Positions 1-11,760 of a DNA stretch of 64,000 bases are shown here, piece after piece (position 1 is the stretch's first letter; each line of letters starts with the position of its first letter). Source of the stretch: Paratinospora sagittata (Eukaryota; Streptophyta; Magnoliopsida; Ranunculales; Menispermaceae); contig CM069605.1 of assembly GCA_035771175.1 (NCBI GenBank), positions 24,320,288 to 24,384,287 of the forward strand, read 5' to 3'. The position numbers were made by a program, and so were the translations under genes. The notes beneath the pieces were generated by a model that searched no databases, was not told the DNA's origin, and worked only from the letters and a program-made list of their open reading frames with translations.

Positions 1-1110
1 TGCATCCCCAAACTTATTTCTTTTTCAACACAAGTGTAACACCCTGTTTCTTCTTTTCTTTTTCAATACAACTCACAAGCAAACTTCACATTTCTTTTCT
101 TTTCTTTATTCCCTTTTTTTTTCACCCTTTTTGTCTCTTTTTCATTCCCCATTCTCAACCTTTCAAATAATAACACTCCAACAATATCAAAGTGTATAAG
201 GTACATAGGTTAAAAAACAAGGAATTTCAACATATAAAGCTCAAAGTTCATCATGCATAGGTAACAAAGAAAACGACATTCAGCTCAAAATGGGAACTAT
301 GGATACAATAAAAATTATGGTAAGTTATTTGGCTCAAACATTTTCAAACATGACTTAAATCATCTTCCTCATGGTGTGTTAACTAGGATTTCACCTCGAG
401 TGGTGATCAAACTTGTTCTAGAATCCCTAGAGATCTAAGATGTGCCTTAGCAAGCAAAGGTCCATTCCCAACAATCTCAATCCAATGATAAAAAATTATG
501 TACAAATGGTTAAGTTTCTCCAACAATTTCCAACAAAAGTTGGATCAAGCACACAGACATATAGGTAACTCTCTACATTCTCCTATTGTTTCATATCTCT
601 AAAGTGTCATCTTATGATTGGCCTTCCATAAGTAAGTCTAAAATTATAAAAAATTGTGACCACCTAGCCTAAACTAATGCATACTCAACTAACATACCAT
701 ATGACAAAAATTCAAAACTCTCCCCCTAAACTTAAAGGGAGCATTCTTCTCAATGCATGATATAAACAAATAAAGAAAAACATAGGCATATAAGAGAGAG
801 AGAGAGAGGAGTTTAGAAAACCCCCTAAACCCAAATGGATGAAGATGCACACCATTCGTCTCTCCTAGTTGCTCCAAAAGATCCCCCAACTTACTTTAGA
901 ACCTGAAAAGGAAAAGAAACAAAACTTGTCAATGCACGAAATTCAAATCCTATACTACAATGACTAAATTAGAAATTAAAAATTAAAACATAAGAATGAA
1001 TAAACTCCAAAACTGATGGGTTGCCTCCCAACAAGCGCTTGGTTTAAAGTCTTCAGCCTGACTTCTTCTTGTTTCTTTAAGGTGGATCATCACGAAGTAC
1101 GACCTTTTCA
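1..1110 (-). other. 3' non-coding spacer of Athila element A
   Basis: This gene-free stretch matches, in reverse complement, the spacer between integrase and the polypurine tract of elements D (36135-37702) and F (61003-62640). Shared landmarks are the AAGCGCTTGTTGGGAGGCAACCC block near 1023-1045 and the segment around 720-760 that corresponds to the 'minor ORF and purine tract' part of D. A short (AG)n microsatellite lies near 792-808. The small ORF at 689-889 shows no recognisable domain and I do not count it as a gene. Confidence 0.6.
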
Positions 1111-1121
1111 TTCCTTTCATC

Positions 1122-1925
1122 TCAGCCCTTAAAGTTTCTTAATCGTTTATTCTTGACTTGAGAAAGAGATCCATCTTTTTGTTTATGCTCAATCATAGTA
1201 CTCAACAACTTTTTTTCTTCAACATTAGGCATCAAATACATGTCTTTCCACACCAAGGGAGGAGGGTCATCTAAATTCTCAATTTTGTCCACATAGTGTA
1301 CAAAGGTATCCTTCGATGTAGGCTTCTTATAAGCCTTGGTAGCACACTCATCAATTACCCTTTGGACATCAATCTGGTTGCATGTATTAATCTCATCGGG
1401 AGCATTGGGTGTATTGTAAATCTTAAACATCACCTTTTCTTCACTAACCCTCAAAGTAAGCTCACCAAGCTCCACGTCTAACAATGTTCTCCCAGTCGCA
1501 AGGAATGGTCTCCCAAGTATAAGAGGAATATCACCATCTTCTTCCATATCCAACACTACAAAGTCAACCGAGAAGATAAACTTGTCCACCTTCACTAGCA
1601 CGTCCTCAATGATACCCCAAGGGTATGTAAGTGATCGATCCACTAGTTGCAAAGATATTGTAGTTCGCTTCACCTCGCCAAGCCCCAATTTCCTGAAAAT
1701 GGACAAAGGCATTAAGTTAATGCTTGCACCTAAATCACATAAAACATTACTAAAATTTAAAGGACCCATGGTACAAGGTATATTAAAACTCCACGGATCT
1801 TTCAGCTTTTGTGGAAGCTATCTCTGTATGATTGTACTACACTCTTCCGTAAGCTTCATTGTCTCAAATTCTTCCAGCTTCCTCTTTTTCAACATAACTT
1901 CATTCATGAACTTCATGTAGTTTGA
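1122..1925 (-). pseudogene. Athila-type retroviral aspartic protease region of element A
   Basis: The open part (1122-1769) contains the protease active-site signature LCDLGASINLMP, in which Asp is followed by Leu-Gly-Ala-Ser, and the downstream ILGRPFLATGR block typical of the family. Upstream in the same direction a lysine-rich KKRKLEEFE segment continues to about 1925 and joins gag. The ORF stops at 1122 and no RT follows. In an intact element the protease would release gag and pol products from the polyprotein. Here it is a fragment of a defective element. Confidence 0.75.
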
Positions 1926-2027
1926 CATTTGCGCCAGTGCATCTGCAAAAGGAATGTTAATGTGGATCTTTTTGAAAATATCAAGAAACTTGGTTAATTG
2001 GTTGTCAAGATTTTTCTTTTGGAATCT

Positions 2028-3176
2028 TTAAGGAAACGACATAGGACTTTTGAGTTTAGCGGGGTTATCCGTGAAAGTAACAAAACCAAGCCGGTAGGGC
2101 CTCTCATGTGGCTGCTCCCCCTTGGATGACTCTTTGTCCTTTTCTTTATTTTGCTCGGCCTCAGTGCTTATCTCTTCATGTTCTTCATGCTTTTCAATGG
2201 GTGGTGGTGTGCTTAGGCTAGGATGATCAGCCCTTTGTACTTTCTTCCCGCTTCTCAAGAATATGCCGTGGCATTGTTCTTTTGGCTTTACCTCAGTGTT
2301 GCTAGGACTACCCCCGTTGTTGGGCATTCACAGTTTTGGCTAGTTGCCCTATTTGAACCTCAAAATTCTCTATAGATGCCTTTGTTTCCATCATGAAGGA
2401 ACCCAACATCTCTTCCAAGGATGTCTTCGTCTCTTGAGCTTGATTGTAAAAATCGGGTGGAGGTTGTAATATATTCCTCGTGTTGGCATATGAGAAGTTC
2501 TCATGATTTCTGATGCTTGGGTGGTACTGATTTTGAACTCCTTGATTGCTTCTATAGTTGTACACCTAATTGTTGATGTATTGAACTTCCTAATGTGTTT
2601 CATTCCCCAAAGAACTCGTATGTAAAGCCGCCGCCTTTTCAATAGACAGTTGTGCACTTTGAGTAGTAAGCACAGCAAGTTGTTTAGCAATGCCTGACAT
2701 CTGTGCAGAGAGAGATGTGAATGGATCAACTTCATGTAGACCGGTCACCTTCTATGAATCGTGCATCTGGAACCTCATATGTATTTGAAGCCATATCCTC
2801 CAACAAAGTGAATGCCTCAGCGACTGTTTTTGTCAAAAATGACCCACCGGCTGCCGCATCAACCAATGTTCGTGTAAAGAATGACATCCCATTGTAAAAA
2901 AATTGAAGCTGTAGCCAATCTTGGAATCCGTGTTAAGGACACTTCCTCAAGAGTTCCTTAAATCTTTCCCAAGCCTCATACAAAGATTCCATCTTTACTT
3001 GCTTAAATTGTCCAATCTCAGCTCGTAGTTAGGTGGTTTTGGCGGGTGGAAAGAATTTTTGAAGGAATTTATGTACCATATCCTGCCACATTACAATGCT
3101 CCCCGGTTGCAAGGATTGCAACCATGCTCGTGCTTTGTCCCTTAGAGAGAAAGGGAACACTTTCAGTCGTATGGTG
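2028..3176 (-). pseudogene. Gag, C-terminal part, element A
   Basis: Read on the minus strand, this holds the plant retrotransposon gag core (a region similar to SLRDKARSWLQ of element B, then a LYEAWERFKELLRKCPQHG-type block near 2930-3000) and a hydrophilic linker ending in a low-complexity segment (2028-2327). Overlapping open frames at 2308-2565 and 2391-2735 show frame changes. The N-terminal part of gag lies at 6494-6836, on the other side of solo LTR I. Gag normally forms the virus-like particle. This copy is broken. Confidence 0.7.
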
Positions 3177-3769
3177 TGTTAACCTAGATGGTTCATCCTT
3201 AGCACATCCCTAAGTATACTTGATGAAGTATATTTTGATGATCACAACCAAAGTATTTTTCAGTGCTAACGAACGTTTTTCAAGAACTCATCTCTACACC
3301 AAAGGAAAAGAAAAAAGTCAAGGAATGACTCGATCAAGGAACTCAAAGCTTACATCCAACGATCAAGCTCGTTTCAACGAATATACTTCAACGATCACAT
3401 TCCAATTTCAAGATCACTTCACTCGAACATTTCGATCAAGCTTCAAGACTACAATTCTCGATCAACGTTCAAGTCATTCAACTCTGAATTGCTCTCATTG
3501 AAGATCTCATAATGAAGAGTTGGATTTAACGGTTATGAGAAGAAATACACAAAGGATTTAAGGTTTATCTTTCTCTAATCGTTATTGCTCAAAATGTTTT
3601 ACGAAACCATACATATATCATTTTCATATCTTTTCTAAATCTGCATGTATTGATTTAATGTTTTTAACTATATTTCAAATGACTTAATACTATATATTTA
3701 ATTTGAAATATACCGAGTTTTTATTTGCATTTATCGAATATTTTATCGCGAGTAAAAACTGTTTTCAAA

Positions 3770-4500
3770 GAATCTTTCAGGACGCTAATGAAATAGCTGC
3801 GCTCTCCTCAACCTGTTAAGTCAGGACGATGATAGATCATTAAGACGCTGATAACGCTCAAGGTTGAAACGAATTGATTAATCAAGATGCTTACTTGTAT
3901 AGTAGCGGTCTTATATATTAGTCAACCTCTGAAGTTGTCAGGAAGCTGACTCAACATCAGCTCACTGAAAGATCTTTTAAAAGTTTTTCAAAGAATGTTT
4001 CTTTGAGGACACTGATGGTTCTAAGTTGATTAAAATATCAGAACACTTTCTAGATAGGAGCGCCCTCACTTTTGGAAATCAACTTAATGACTTCCAGGAC
4101 GCTAATTGTCCTTTAGCATGTGTGTTTTTAAATGTCTTAACTTGCAGGACGCTTACATAGTAGTAGCGCCCTCATGATATATTTTTTATCTAGTAGGACA
4201 CTCACGTAATGTAGCACCCTCATGTTTTGTTTTTTTATGTTTTAAAAGCAGGATGCTTACTCGGATAGTAGCGCCTTCATGCACTTAATAGTTTTAAAAT
4301 ATAGCAGGACGCTAACTGTGCATTAGCGCCCTCAAGGTTTAAGTCGTCTTAAGTCATAAGTATGTCAGGACGCTTACGAGTTAGTAGCGCCCTCACTTAA
4401 GTGTTCAGCAGGACGCTTAGTAAGCGCCCTCAAGGAACAAAACGAAAAAGTTGATATTATGCGTTAGGACACTGATTATGGGATCAGGACGCTAATCGAA
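3770..4500 (+). repeat. GGACGCT/AGCGCCC repeat array in solo LTR I
   Basis: This is a tandem, irregular array (about 50-80 bases per unit) in which CAGGACGCT is followed after 8-20 bases by TAGCGCCCTCA. Each unit can fold as an imperfect stem, because GGACGCT pairs with AGCGCCC except at one A/C position. The same array occurs in both LTRs of H and, in reverse orientation, in both LTRs of C. Confidence 0.75.
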
Positions 4501-5515
4501 CTACCATCACTGTTCGAATGAGTACACTACGTCAGTTTACTTTTTCAGAATAGACACATGCACAGAGTCCTTTTCAGACCTATCAGGGATCATCTCTGAT
4601 ACATGAAAGAAGTTCTTCTAAACCTTTCCTCTTTCTTGAAATCTGAAAAGAACCATAATGTTAGTGAAAATCGCAGTTGCTATTTTCATATAACATTATA
4701 GTCGTTGTGTGAAAACGTTCACATTATTTGAACTTCAAATGTCTAACGGCTATGTCCCACTAAGTCTATGAAGACCAACACTTAAGACCAAACAACTTGC
4801 CAATCACTTTGTGTTGTCCCAATACTTTTTGAATGTTAGTCTGTGTCAAAATGAATTTCAATTTTCTAATCTTTAAAAGTATTTTTCATTGATACCTTTG
4901 CAATTACAATAGATTTTCATATTGAACTTTAATTATACTTTATCTTTGAAAATCTATCTTTACTGGCATCAACTCAAATTCTCAGCACTGATTCATATCT
5001 GGGATCATTCATGCTGATGATAGAATTTGAGAAATAGTTCAAGATATACAGTCATACTTGATTTCATATCGTAAGTATTTTATTGAACTATATCAGTGGT
5101 TGCGTTAAACTACTGATCGTTGAACCAGAAGTTTTCATACATATATTCTATATCTATTTTGAAAATTGTTTGTGTCTTTGATTTACACCAGTCCACTGTT
5201 TTTAACGTCAGTATTTGTTTGGTATAGTTTATCTTTCGATAAAGCACTGATTTTCATATCATATCATTCATGCTTTTTCACTTGAGCAATACCGAACATT
5301 GAAAGGTAAAGGACAGAAGGTGTATTTCAACTTAGCATTACCTATTTCACATTTCATATCTTTGTAATGTTATGTACTGTGCTTAATGTAAAGCGTTCTA
5401 CTGCGTTAGAACCACCCAACATCTTAGTGTTGTAGTGTTGGTGTGTTTCTGGATTAAAACAATCAGGACAAGTGAAAGTAGTTCACTCGATGATTTCAGG
5501 ATTGAAATCATATAG

Positions 5516-6277
5516 GTTTTCTCTGAGCCTGTAAAAAAGAAACCGGTTCATCCTCATCTAGTAAAAGGATAGGCGTGTCCTTAACCTTAAAAAGGATAAG
5601 TTATCTCTCAGCCTTAAAAGAGAAATCGGTTGTTCCTTATCCCGCAAAAGGATCACGGTTCTTCACTAGCCAGTAAAAGAACATGAGTTTCTTCTCATCC
5701 CGAAAGAAAGAATTGGTTCTTCCTTATCCATTAAAAGGAACATGGGTTTTTTCTAATCCCAAAAAAAGGAAAATGGTTCGTCCTTAGCCCATGAAAGGAT
5801 AGGTTTGCCTTTAACCTGTAAAAGGGCAGTGAAAGTAGTGTTTTAGTGTTGTTGTGTTTCTGGATTGAAACATTCAAGACAAATGAAAGTAGTTCACTTG
5901 ATGATTTCAGGATTGAAATCATATAGGTTTTCTCTGAGCCTGTAAAAGAAAAACCGGTTCATCCTCATCCAGTAAAAGGATAGGTGTGTCCTTAACCTTA
6001 AAAAGGATAGGTTATCTCTCAACCTTAAAAGGGAAACTGGTTGTTCCTTACCTCGTAAAAGGATCACGGTTTTTTCTTATCCAGTAAAAGGAACATGGGT
6101 TTCTCCTAATCCTGGAAAAAGTAAATTAAATCTTCTTTAGCCATTAAAAGGAACATGGGTTTTTCCTAATCTCGGAAAAAGGAAAATGGTTCATCCTTAG
6201 CCCGTGGAAGGATAGGTTTGCCTTTAACCTGTAAAAGGGTAGTTGTAACGGTTTGGGTTCTGACCCGTAAGAGAATC
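5516..6277 (+). repeat. Tandem hairpin array in solo LTR I (duplicated)
   Basis: Units of roughly 35-38 bases each form a short inverted repeat around a loop resembling A-N-CC-N-GTAA. Arm pairs differ between units but stay complementary: TCTCT/AGAGA, TCCTT/AAGGA, TTCCTT/AAGGAA. The whole array is present about twice because of a roughly 400 bp duplication. A TATAAAT box follows at 6343-6349. Confidence 0.75.
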
Positions 6278-6493
6278 AGTTAGTGGATTGAGTAAATCCG
6301 AATTGGGAGATTAGGTAGTGAACGTAGGCTTGGCCGAACCACTATAAATCTGTGTGTCAAACGTTTACAATTTAGTCTGTATTCTAATTTGCATCATGTT
6401 CCAATACACTCATGTAAATCACTAGCTTATTGGAAGATAATTTTAAAATTAACCATCCCACCCAATTCACCCCCCTCTTGGGTGGGACCAACA

Positions 6494-6836
6494 TCGTGTC
6501 CTCAGTAACACCATTCATCTTCACCGTATCACGCATCTCCAAGAAGATGGTGATGTGTATAGTAAGATCTTTAGTAGGCAATCCCCCATACTGATGTTGT
6601 TGCACTAGCGAGATTAATGTCGGTTTTAGCTCAAAGTTTTTTGCGTTGATAGGAACACGAACTATACTTGAATAGTTCTCATTAATGACCGGCTTGAAGT
6701 AGTCTCTCAAGGTCAATTGATTTTGCACGTCCGCCATTACTTTAGTTTCTCTTTTTCTCTCTTGCCTCAATCTTCCAAGAGTACGTTCAATCTCGGGATC
6801 AAACGGTAGTACTTCAAAACTTTTTGCCCTTTGCAT
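6494..6836 (-). pseudogene. Gag, N-terminal part, element A
   Basis: The reading frame starts at 6836 on the minus strand and carries the Athila-type N-terminal pattern: FDPEIERTLGRLRQER, then LRDYFKPVINENYSSIVR, then an NFELKPTLISLVQQHQYGG block. Gag coding ends at about 6494, where solo LTR I begins. The remaining frame down to 6384 is LTR sequence read by chance. The start lies about 170 bases inside the primer binding site, as expected for a leader. Confidence 0.75.
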
Positions 6837-7004
6837 AAACTCTTGAAATCCTATAAAATAGAAACAAAGAAGGAAACGAGGTATAAAGTAGTGAAAACTA
6901 AAATAAACAAAGAAACAAAGAAAGAAAAATTTAGAAAATAAAATAAAAATAAAATCTAAATTAAAATCAGAGTTACTAACACAATAGTAGTGTACTAATA
7001 ACTA

Positions 7005-7022
7005 TCCCCGGCAACGGCGCCA
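7005..7022 (-). promoter_or_regulatory. Primer binding site of element A (tRNA-Asp type)
   Basis: The reverse complement reads TGGCGCCGTTGCCGGGGA, the standard Athila/Tat primer binding site. It lies six bases inside the LTR end at 7029, where tRNA-primed minus-strand synthesis would start. The flanking leader up to gag is AT-rich and non-coding. Confidence 0.85.
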
Positions 7023-7028
7023 AAAACT

Positions 7029-8415
7029 TGCTGCGTGCAAACCGCAAGTGTACGGTATCAAGTTATAATAAATTCTGATGAGATATCAGGTATCGTCCTC
7101 AGGGATAATTACAACACTAGCTATCACGTTTAAACCGTAACTTTATCTAGACAATTAAAATCGAATGATGGAGTGATTAAAATAGAAATTAAAACAATTA
7201 AAGACTAACTAACAAGCAATGTAAATCGGAAAGGAAAACAGTGATGGACTGGTCTAGAGGTTTCGTGTCACCTCACTCTCAACTATGTCTATATAAATAT
7301 ATTATTATTAAATCAGTTCCTTAGCCTATAAGTTGGAAATCCTAACCTTTCTAATCCCCTCTTTTGGAACATTGATTAGAGCATATTCTTGTTGCTTTGG
7401 CTTAACTTTTTCAATGAAAACCAAAGACAACAACAACTCACTAAGTTCTATGATTTCCACCTAACGACTTCAAAGGGTCTCGATCTCCTTGTGAGTTTCA
7501 CGATAACCTAGGCTATACTCTCCATATTCCAACCCAAGGTACCCTCTTGTGAAGCATCTACCTCGAGTCTATGATTGGTCAATCCTTGATCAGGGGATCA
7601 AAAGCAATACGCTCAGAAAAGTATAAATAAACTAAGAACTTTCATTAAGAATAAATAAACAATAAAATCTAAGACATAATCTCAAGTTTGAATCAATCTA
7701 CGCCTCTAGAAATGAGGTTTAGTTCATAACTAAAGAGATGAAAACAATCAATAATGGTTTAAACATGAATCAGAACAAAAGAAAGCAAACTAGAGTGTTG
7801 TAAAGATTTTCAATGGTCTTTAATGTCGATCTTCTTCTCCACTTTGCTCCAGCCGTGTCCCTTCACTTCTCCAATGTCTTGCTCTCTAAAAACCCTAAAT
7901 TTTGATATATTATATGCCCCAAATTCGTCCAAAATTGGAATTAGAAAGTTTGTAAAAATGGTTAAAAACGCAAGTCCATGAACAGTAATGGCACCGCGGG
8001 GCCCAGAACGCTCTTCTCCTATCTCTTTGCTCACCACTAGGGCGTCGTTTCCTGACGCTGCAGCTCCCAGAACGTTAAAAGTTGTGCTATTTTGTGGACT
8101 TAGCCGATTTTTGCCTTCTTTCTGACTTGGGTTCTTCATGCTTCTCCTTGACAACTTCTAGAACATGTTTTCATCATCCAAAACCATGACTAACACATCT
8201 AAATTCCTATAAAACAAAACAAATCAAATAAAAAACACACTCAAACATAATGAATCAAATTATAACTTATTGAACCAAAATAATGCATGAAAACCAATGT
8301 ATTCCTAAACTATCAAATGCATTAAAACTAACATAAACATATGAAACTAATGTATGAAATGTCCTAAAACACACCTGAAACATGCTCTAAAACTTATCTA
8401 AATATGCAACTATCA
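7029..8415 (-). repeat. 5' LTR of element A
   Basis: In reverse complement it starts TGATAG at 8415 and ends CAGCA at 7029, about 1387 bp. It is clearly divergent from the LTRs of B, D, F and G (which start TGATAAGTTGAG), so A belongs to another subfamily. A GC-rich near-palindrome (about 7989-8003) sits in otherwise AT-rich sequence, as in the other Athila LTRs. The ORF at 7810-8154 lies wholly inside this LTR and has no known domain. Confidence 0.75.
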
Positions 8416-10062
8416 AGTACCACAGTGATGAAGAATAAAAAAGATGAAATGATCTCCTCACATACAATTACTGGCTAGAGGGTGTGCATCGATTATAGAA
8501 ATTTAAATAAGGCCACCAGAAAAGATCATTTTCCATTGCCCTTCATTGATCAGATGTTGGATCGTTTGGCAGGGTTTGAGTACTATTGTTTCCTTGATGG
8601 ATATTCTGGGTATAATCAGATTGCCATTGCTCCAGAGAACCAGGAGAAGACTACACTCACATGTCCCTATGACAATTTTGCCTTTAGGAGGATGCCCTTT
8701 GGGTTGTGCAATGCTCCAGCCACTTTTCAGAGATGCATGATGGCCATATTTGTTGACTTGATTGAGGAAGTGATGGAGGTCTTCATGGATGATTTCTCTG
8801 GTTTTGGGTCTTCTTTTGATCATTGTTTGAAGAATCTTTCACTCGTGTTATAGAGATGTGAGGAGAATAACATTGTCTTCAATTGGGAGAAGTGTCATTT
8901 TATGGTACAAGAAGGAATAATTTTGGGACATCGAGTTTCTTCCAAAGGGTTGGAGGTCGATAGAGCTAAGATTGTGGCAATTGAGAAACTTATGCATCCA
9001 ACCAATGTCAAGGGTATAAGAAGCTTTCTTGGACATGCTGGATTTTACAGACGGTTTATCAAGGACTTCTCCAAGATTACTAAGCCTCTTTGTAATCTCC
9101 TAGAGAAGAATGTGTCATTTATGTTTGATGAATCATGTATACGAGCTTTTGATCACTTGAAGAAAGCACTTATTTCAGCTCCCATCATGATAGTGCCTAA
9201 TTGGACAGAGCCATTCGAGTTAATGTGTGACGCTAGTGATTATGCAGTTGGAACTGTGTTGGGTCAGAGGAGAGATAAGATCTTCAAAGCCATATACTAT
9301 GCTAGTAGAACTTTGGATGGGGGCCCAAAGAAATTACACCACCACAGAAAAAGAATTATTGGCAGTGGTGTTTTCCCGTGATAAGTTCAGGCCTTATCTT
9401 GTTGATTCTAAGGTCATTATGTACACAGATCATGCAGCCATTCGTTATTTTTTTTGCTAAGAAGGATGTCAAGCCGAGGTTGATTAGATGGATTCCCCTC
9501 CTTCAAGAGTTTAATCTTGATATCAAGGATAAGAAAGAAAGTGAGAATGTGGTAGCTGATCACCTTTCTAGGCTACAAACACAAGCAAAAGATGATGTGG
9601 GGCTTATTCAAGAAGCTTTTCTTGATGAACAGTTGTATGCTCTGAGTGAGAAGCTTCCTTGGTATGCAGATTTGGTCAATTTTGTGGCTAGTGGCATTTT
9701 ACCGCCAAACATCTCCTCAGCTCAGAAGAAAATTTCCCTCCATGATGCTAGATTTTATATGTGGGATGAGTCATTCTTATACAAAAGGTGCAATGATCAA
9801 GTAATCGAAAGATATGTGCCAGAAAGTGAAGTTCAAGCCATCCTCAGAGATTGTCACTCTTCCTTGTATGGTGGTCATTTTGGTCACAAAAGAACTGCTT
9901 ACAAAGTCTTGCAAAGTGGGTTTTATTGGCCAACCTTGTTCAAGGACAGTTATGTGTTTGTGAAGTCATGATAGATGCCAAAGACAAGGGAATATTTTCA
10001 AATGTGATGACATGCCCATGAAGACTTTTGTTGAGGTTTAATTATTTGATGTGTGGGGCATT
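8416..10062 (+). pseudogene. Athila pol (RT, RNase H, start of integrase), element D left part
   Basis: This is plus-strand pol. RT motifs are CIDYRNLNKATRKDHFPLPF, then DGYSGYNQI, RRMPFGLCNAPATF and the catalytic FMDDF near 8782-8796. RNase H follows (MCDASDYAVG, TTTEKELLAVVF, YTDHAAIRYF), then the integrase zinc-binding domain (CHSSLYGGHFGHKRT) and the start of the catalytic core. Breaks are a TAG stop at 8851-8853 where element B has Gln, a frameshift in the G-run near 9320, another in the T-run near 9450, and stops after 9970. The N-terminal RT lies left of element A, outside the window. The gene continues at 35219 beyond element B. Confidence 0.85.
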
Positions 10063-10163
10063 CTTCTCTTTGTATATCTTTCCATTCTCATAAGATTCAT
10101 TTCTGAATTCCTCCATTTCATTCAATTCGAGTAATCTTTGAGTACCCGAAGCCTTCAAGTCAA
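10063..10163 (-). pseudogene. Element B sequence just downstream of the integrase core
   Basis: Read on the minus strand this gives an LLELNEMEEFRNESYENGKIYKE-like stretch, the same segment that follows the integrase core in elements D (35724-35830) and F (about 62940-63050). It continues the integrase ORF at 18779-19312, from which it is separated by insertion H. Its far end at 10063 is the truncation point of B. Confidence 0.7.
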
Positions 10164-10759
10164 AGTTTTGTTAACCTATATGGTTCATGAGCACATCCCT
10201 AAAGTATACTTGATGAAATATATTTTGATGATCACAAATTTTTTGGTGCTAACGAACGTTTTTCAAGAACTTATCTCTGCACCAAATGAAAAGCAAAAAT
10301 TCAAGGAACGACTCGGTCAAGGAACTCAAAGCTTACATTCAACGGTCAAGCTCGGTTCAATGAATATACTTCAACGATCACATTCCGATTTCAAGATCAC
10401 TTCACTCGAACGTTTCGATCAAGCTTCAAGACTACATCTCTCGATCAACGTTCAAGTGATTCAACTCCGAATTGCTCTCATTGAAAATCTCATAGTGAAG
10501 AGTTGGATTTAACGGTTATGAGAAGAAATACACAAAGGATTTAAGGTATATCTTTCTCTAATCGTTATTGCTCAAAATGTTTTTCAAAACCATGCATATA
10601 TCATTTTCATATGTTTTCTAAATATGCATGTTTTGATTTCATGTTTTTAACTATATTTCAAATGATTTAATACTATATATTTAATTTGAAATATACCGAG
10701 TTTTTATTCGCATTTATCGAATATTTTATTGCAAGTAAAAATTGTTTTCAAAGAATCTT

Positions 10760-11450
10760 TCAAGACACTAATAAAATAGCAGCGCTCTCCTGAACTTGTT
10801 AAGTCAGGACACTGATAGGTCATTAGGACGTTGATAACCCTCAAAGTTAAAATGAACTGATTAATTAGGACACTTTCTCGTATAGTAGTGGTCTTATATA
10901 TTAGTCAACCTTCAAAGTTGTCAGGAAGCTGACTCAACATTTGCTCACTGAAAAATCTTTCGAAGGTTCTTCAAAGAATGTTTCTATGAGAACGCTGATG
11001 GTTATAAGTTGATTAAACTATCAGGACGCTTTCTGAATAGGAGCCCCCTCACTTTTGGAAATCAACTTAATAACTTTCAGGACACTAATTGTCCTTCAGC
11101 TTGTGTGTCTTGAAATGTCTTAACTTGCAGGACGCTTACATAGTAGTAGCACCCTCATTTTATGTTTTTTATCCAGTAGGACGCTCACGTAATGTTGCGC
11201 CCTCATATTTTGTTATATGTTTTAAAAGCAGGACGCTTACTCGGATAGTAGCACCTTCATGCACTTAATAGTTTTAAAACATAGCAAGACGCTAACTGTA
11301 CATTAGCGCCTTCAAATTTTAAGTCGTCTAAAGTCATAAGTAAGTCAGGATGCTTACGAGTTAGTAGCGCCCTTACTTAAATGTTCAGCTGGACACATAT
11401 ACGTAGTAAGCGCCCTCAAGGAACAAAACGACAAAGTTATTATTATGCGT
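10760..11450 (+). repeat. GGACGCT/AGCGCCC array, 5' LTR of H
   Basis: Roughly a dozen degenerate units, each with CAGGACGCT or a variant followed by an AGCGCCCTCA-like half, lie upstream of the first TATA box. Spacing is irregular (50-80 bases). The two halves are inverted with one A/C mismatch. Confidence 0.7.
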
Positions 11451-11752
11451 TAGGACACTGATTACAGAATCAAGAAGCTAATTCAACTACCGTCACTGTT
11501 AGAATGAGTACACTACGTCAGTTTACTTTATCAGAACAGACACTTACACAGAGTCCTTTTCAGACCTATGAAAGATCATCTCTGATACATGAAAGAAGTT
11601 CTTCTAAAGCTTTCTTCTTTCACGAAATCTGAAAAGAACCAGAATGTTAGTGAAAATCGCAGTTCCTATTTTCATATACCATTCTAGCCGTTGTGTGAAA
11701 ATGTTCACATTATTTGGACTTCAAATGTCTGACGGCTATGTCCCACTAAGTC

Positions 11753-11760
11753 TATAAATA
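11753..11760 (+). promoter_or_regulatory. Candidate TATA box 1, 5' LTR of H
   Basis: TATAAATA lies within AGTCTATAAATACCAACA. The AGTCTATAAATAC context is kept in the 3' LTR of H (17415-17422) and, on the minus strand, in both LTRs of the otherwise diverged element C (near 50588 and 58508). That argues for a real promoter element. Solo LTR I has a mutated version near 4765. Confidence 0.55.

Larger units (their letters stand above)
3177..6493 (+). mobile_element. Solo LTR I of the Copia/Sirevirus-like H family
   Basis: This 3317 bp LTR begins TGTTAACC and ends GGGACCAACA, the same ends as the LTRs of element H. It interrupts the gag gene of element A. The flanks are TGGTG (3172-3176) and TCGTG (6494-6498), a five-base duplication with one mismatch. 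No internal domain or second LTR is present, so unequal recombination between the two LTRs of a former full element is the simplest origin. It is about 400 bp longer than the H LTRs because a block with the hairpin array is duplicated (about 5457-5865 and 5866-6270). Confidence 0.85.
1..8415 (-). mobile_element. Athila-like Ty3/gypsy element A, pol-deleted, cut by window edge
   Basis: This minus-strand LTR retrotransposon has its 5' LTR at 7029-8415, a tRNA-Asp-type primer site at 7005-7022, gag in two pieces (6494-6836 and 2028-3176) and protease (1122 to about 1925). After protease the sequence goes straight into the 3' non-coding spacer that follows integrase in the sibling elements D and F, so RT, RNase H and integrase are absent. 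A solo LTR (3177-6493) splits gag. The 3' LTR would lie beyond position 1. Element A abuts plus-strand Athila RT sequence at 8416, so it probably inserted into element D. The Athila assignment rests on the primer site and on gag/protease similarity to the other Athila copies here. Confidence 0.8.

Noticed and set aside
5516..6277. Regularly spaced short repeats that could be taken for a CRISPR array.
   Set aside because: Eukaryotic LTR context, imperfect repeats, no unique spacers of constant length and no cas genes.
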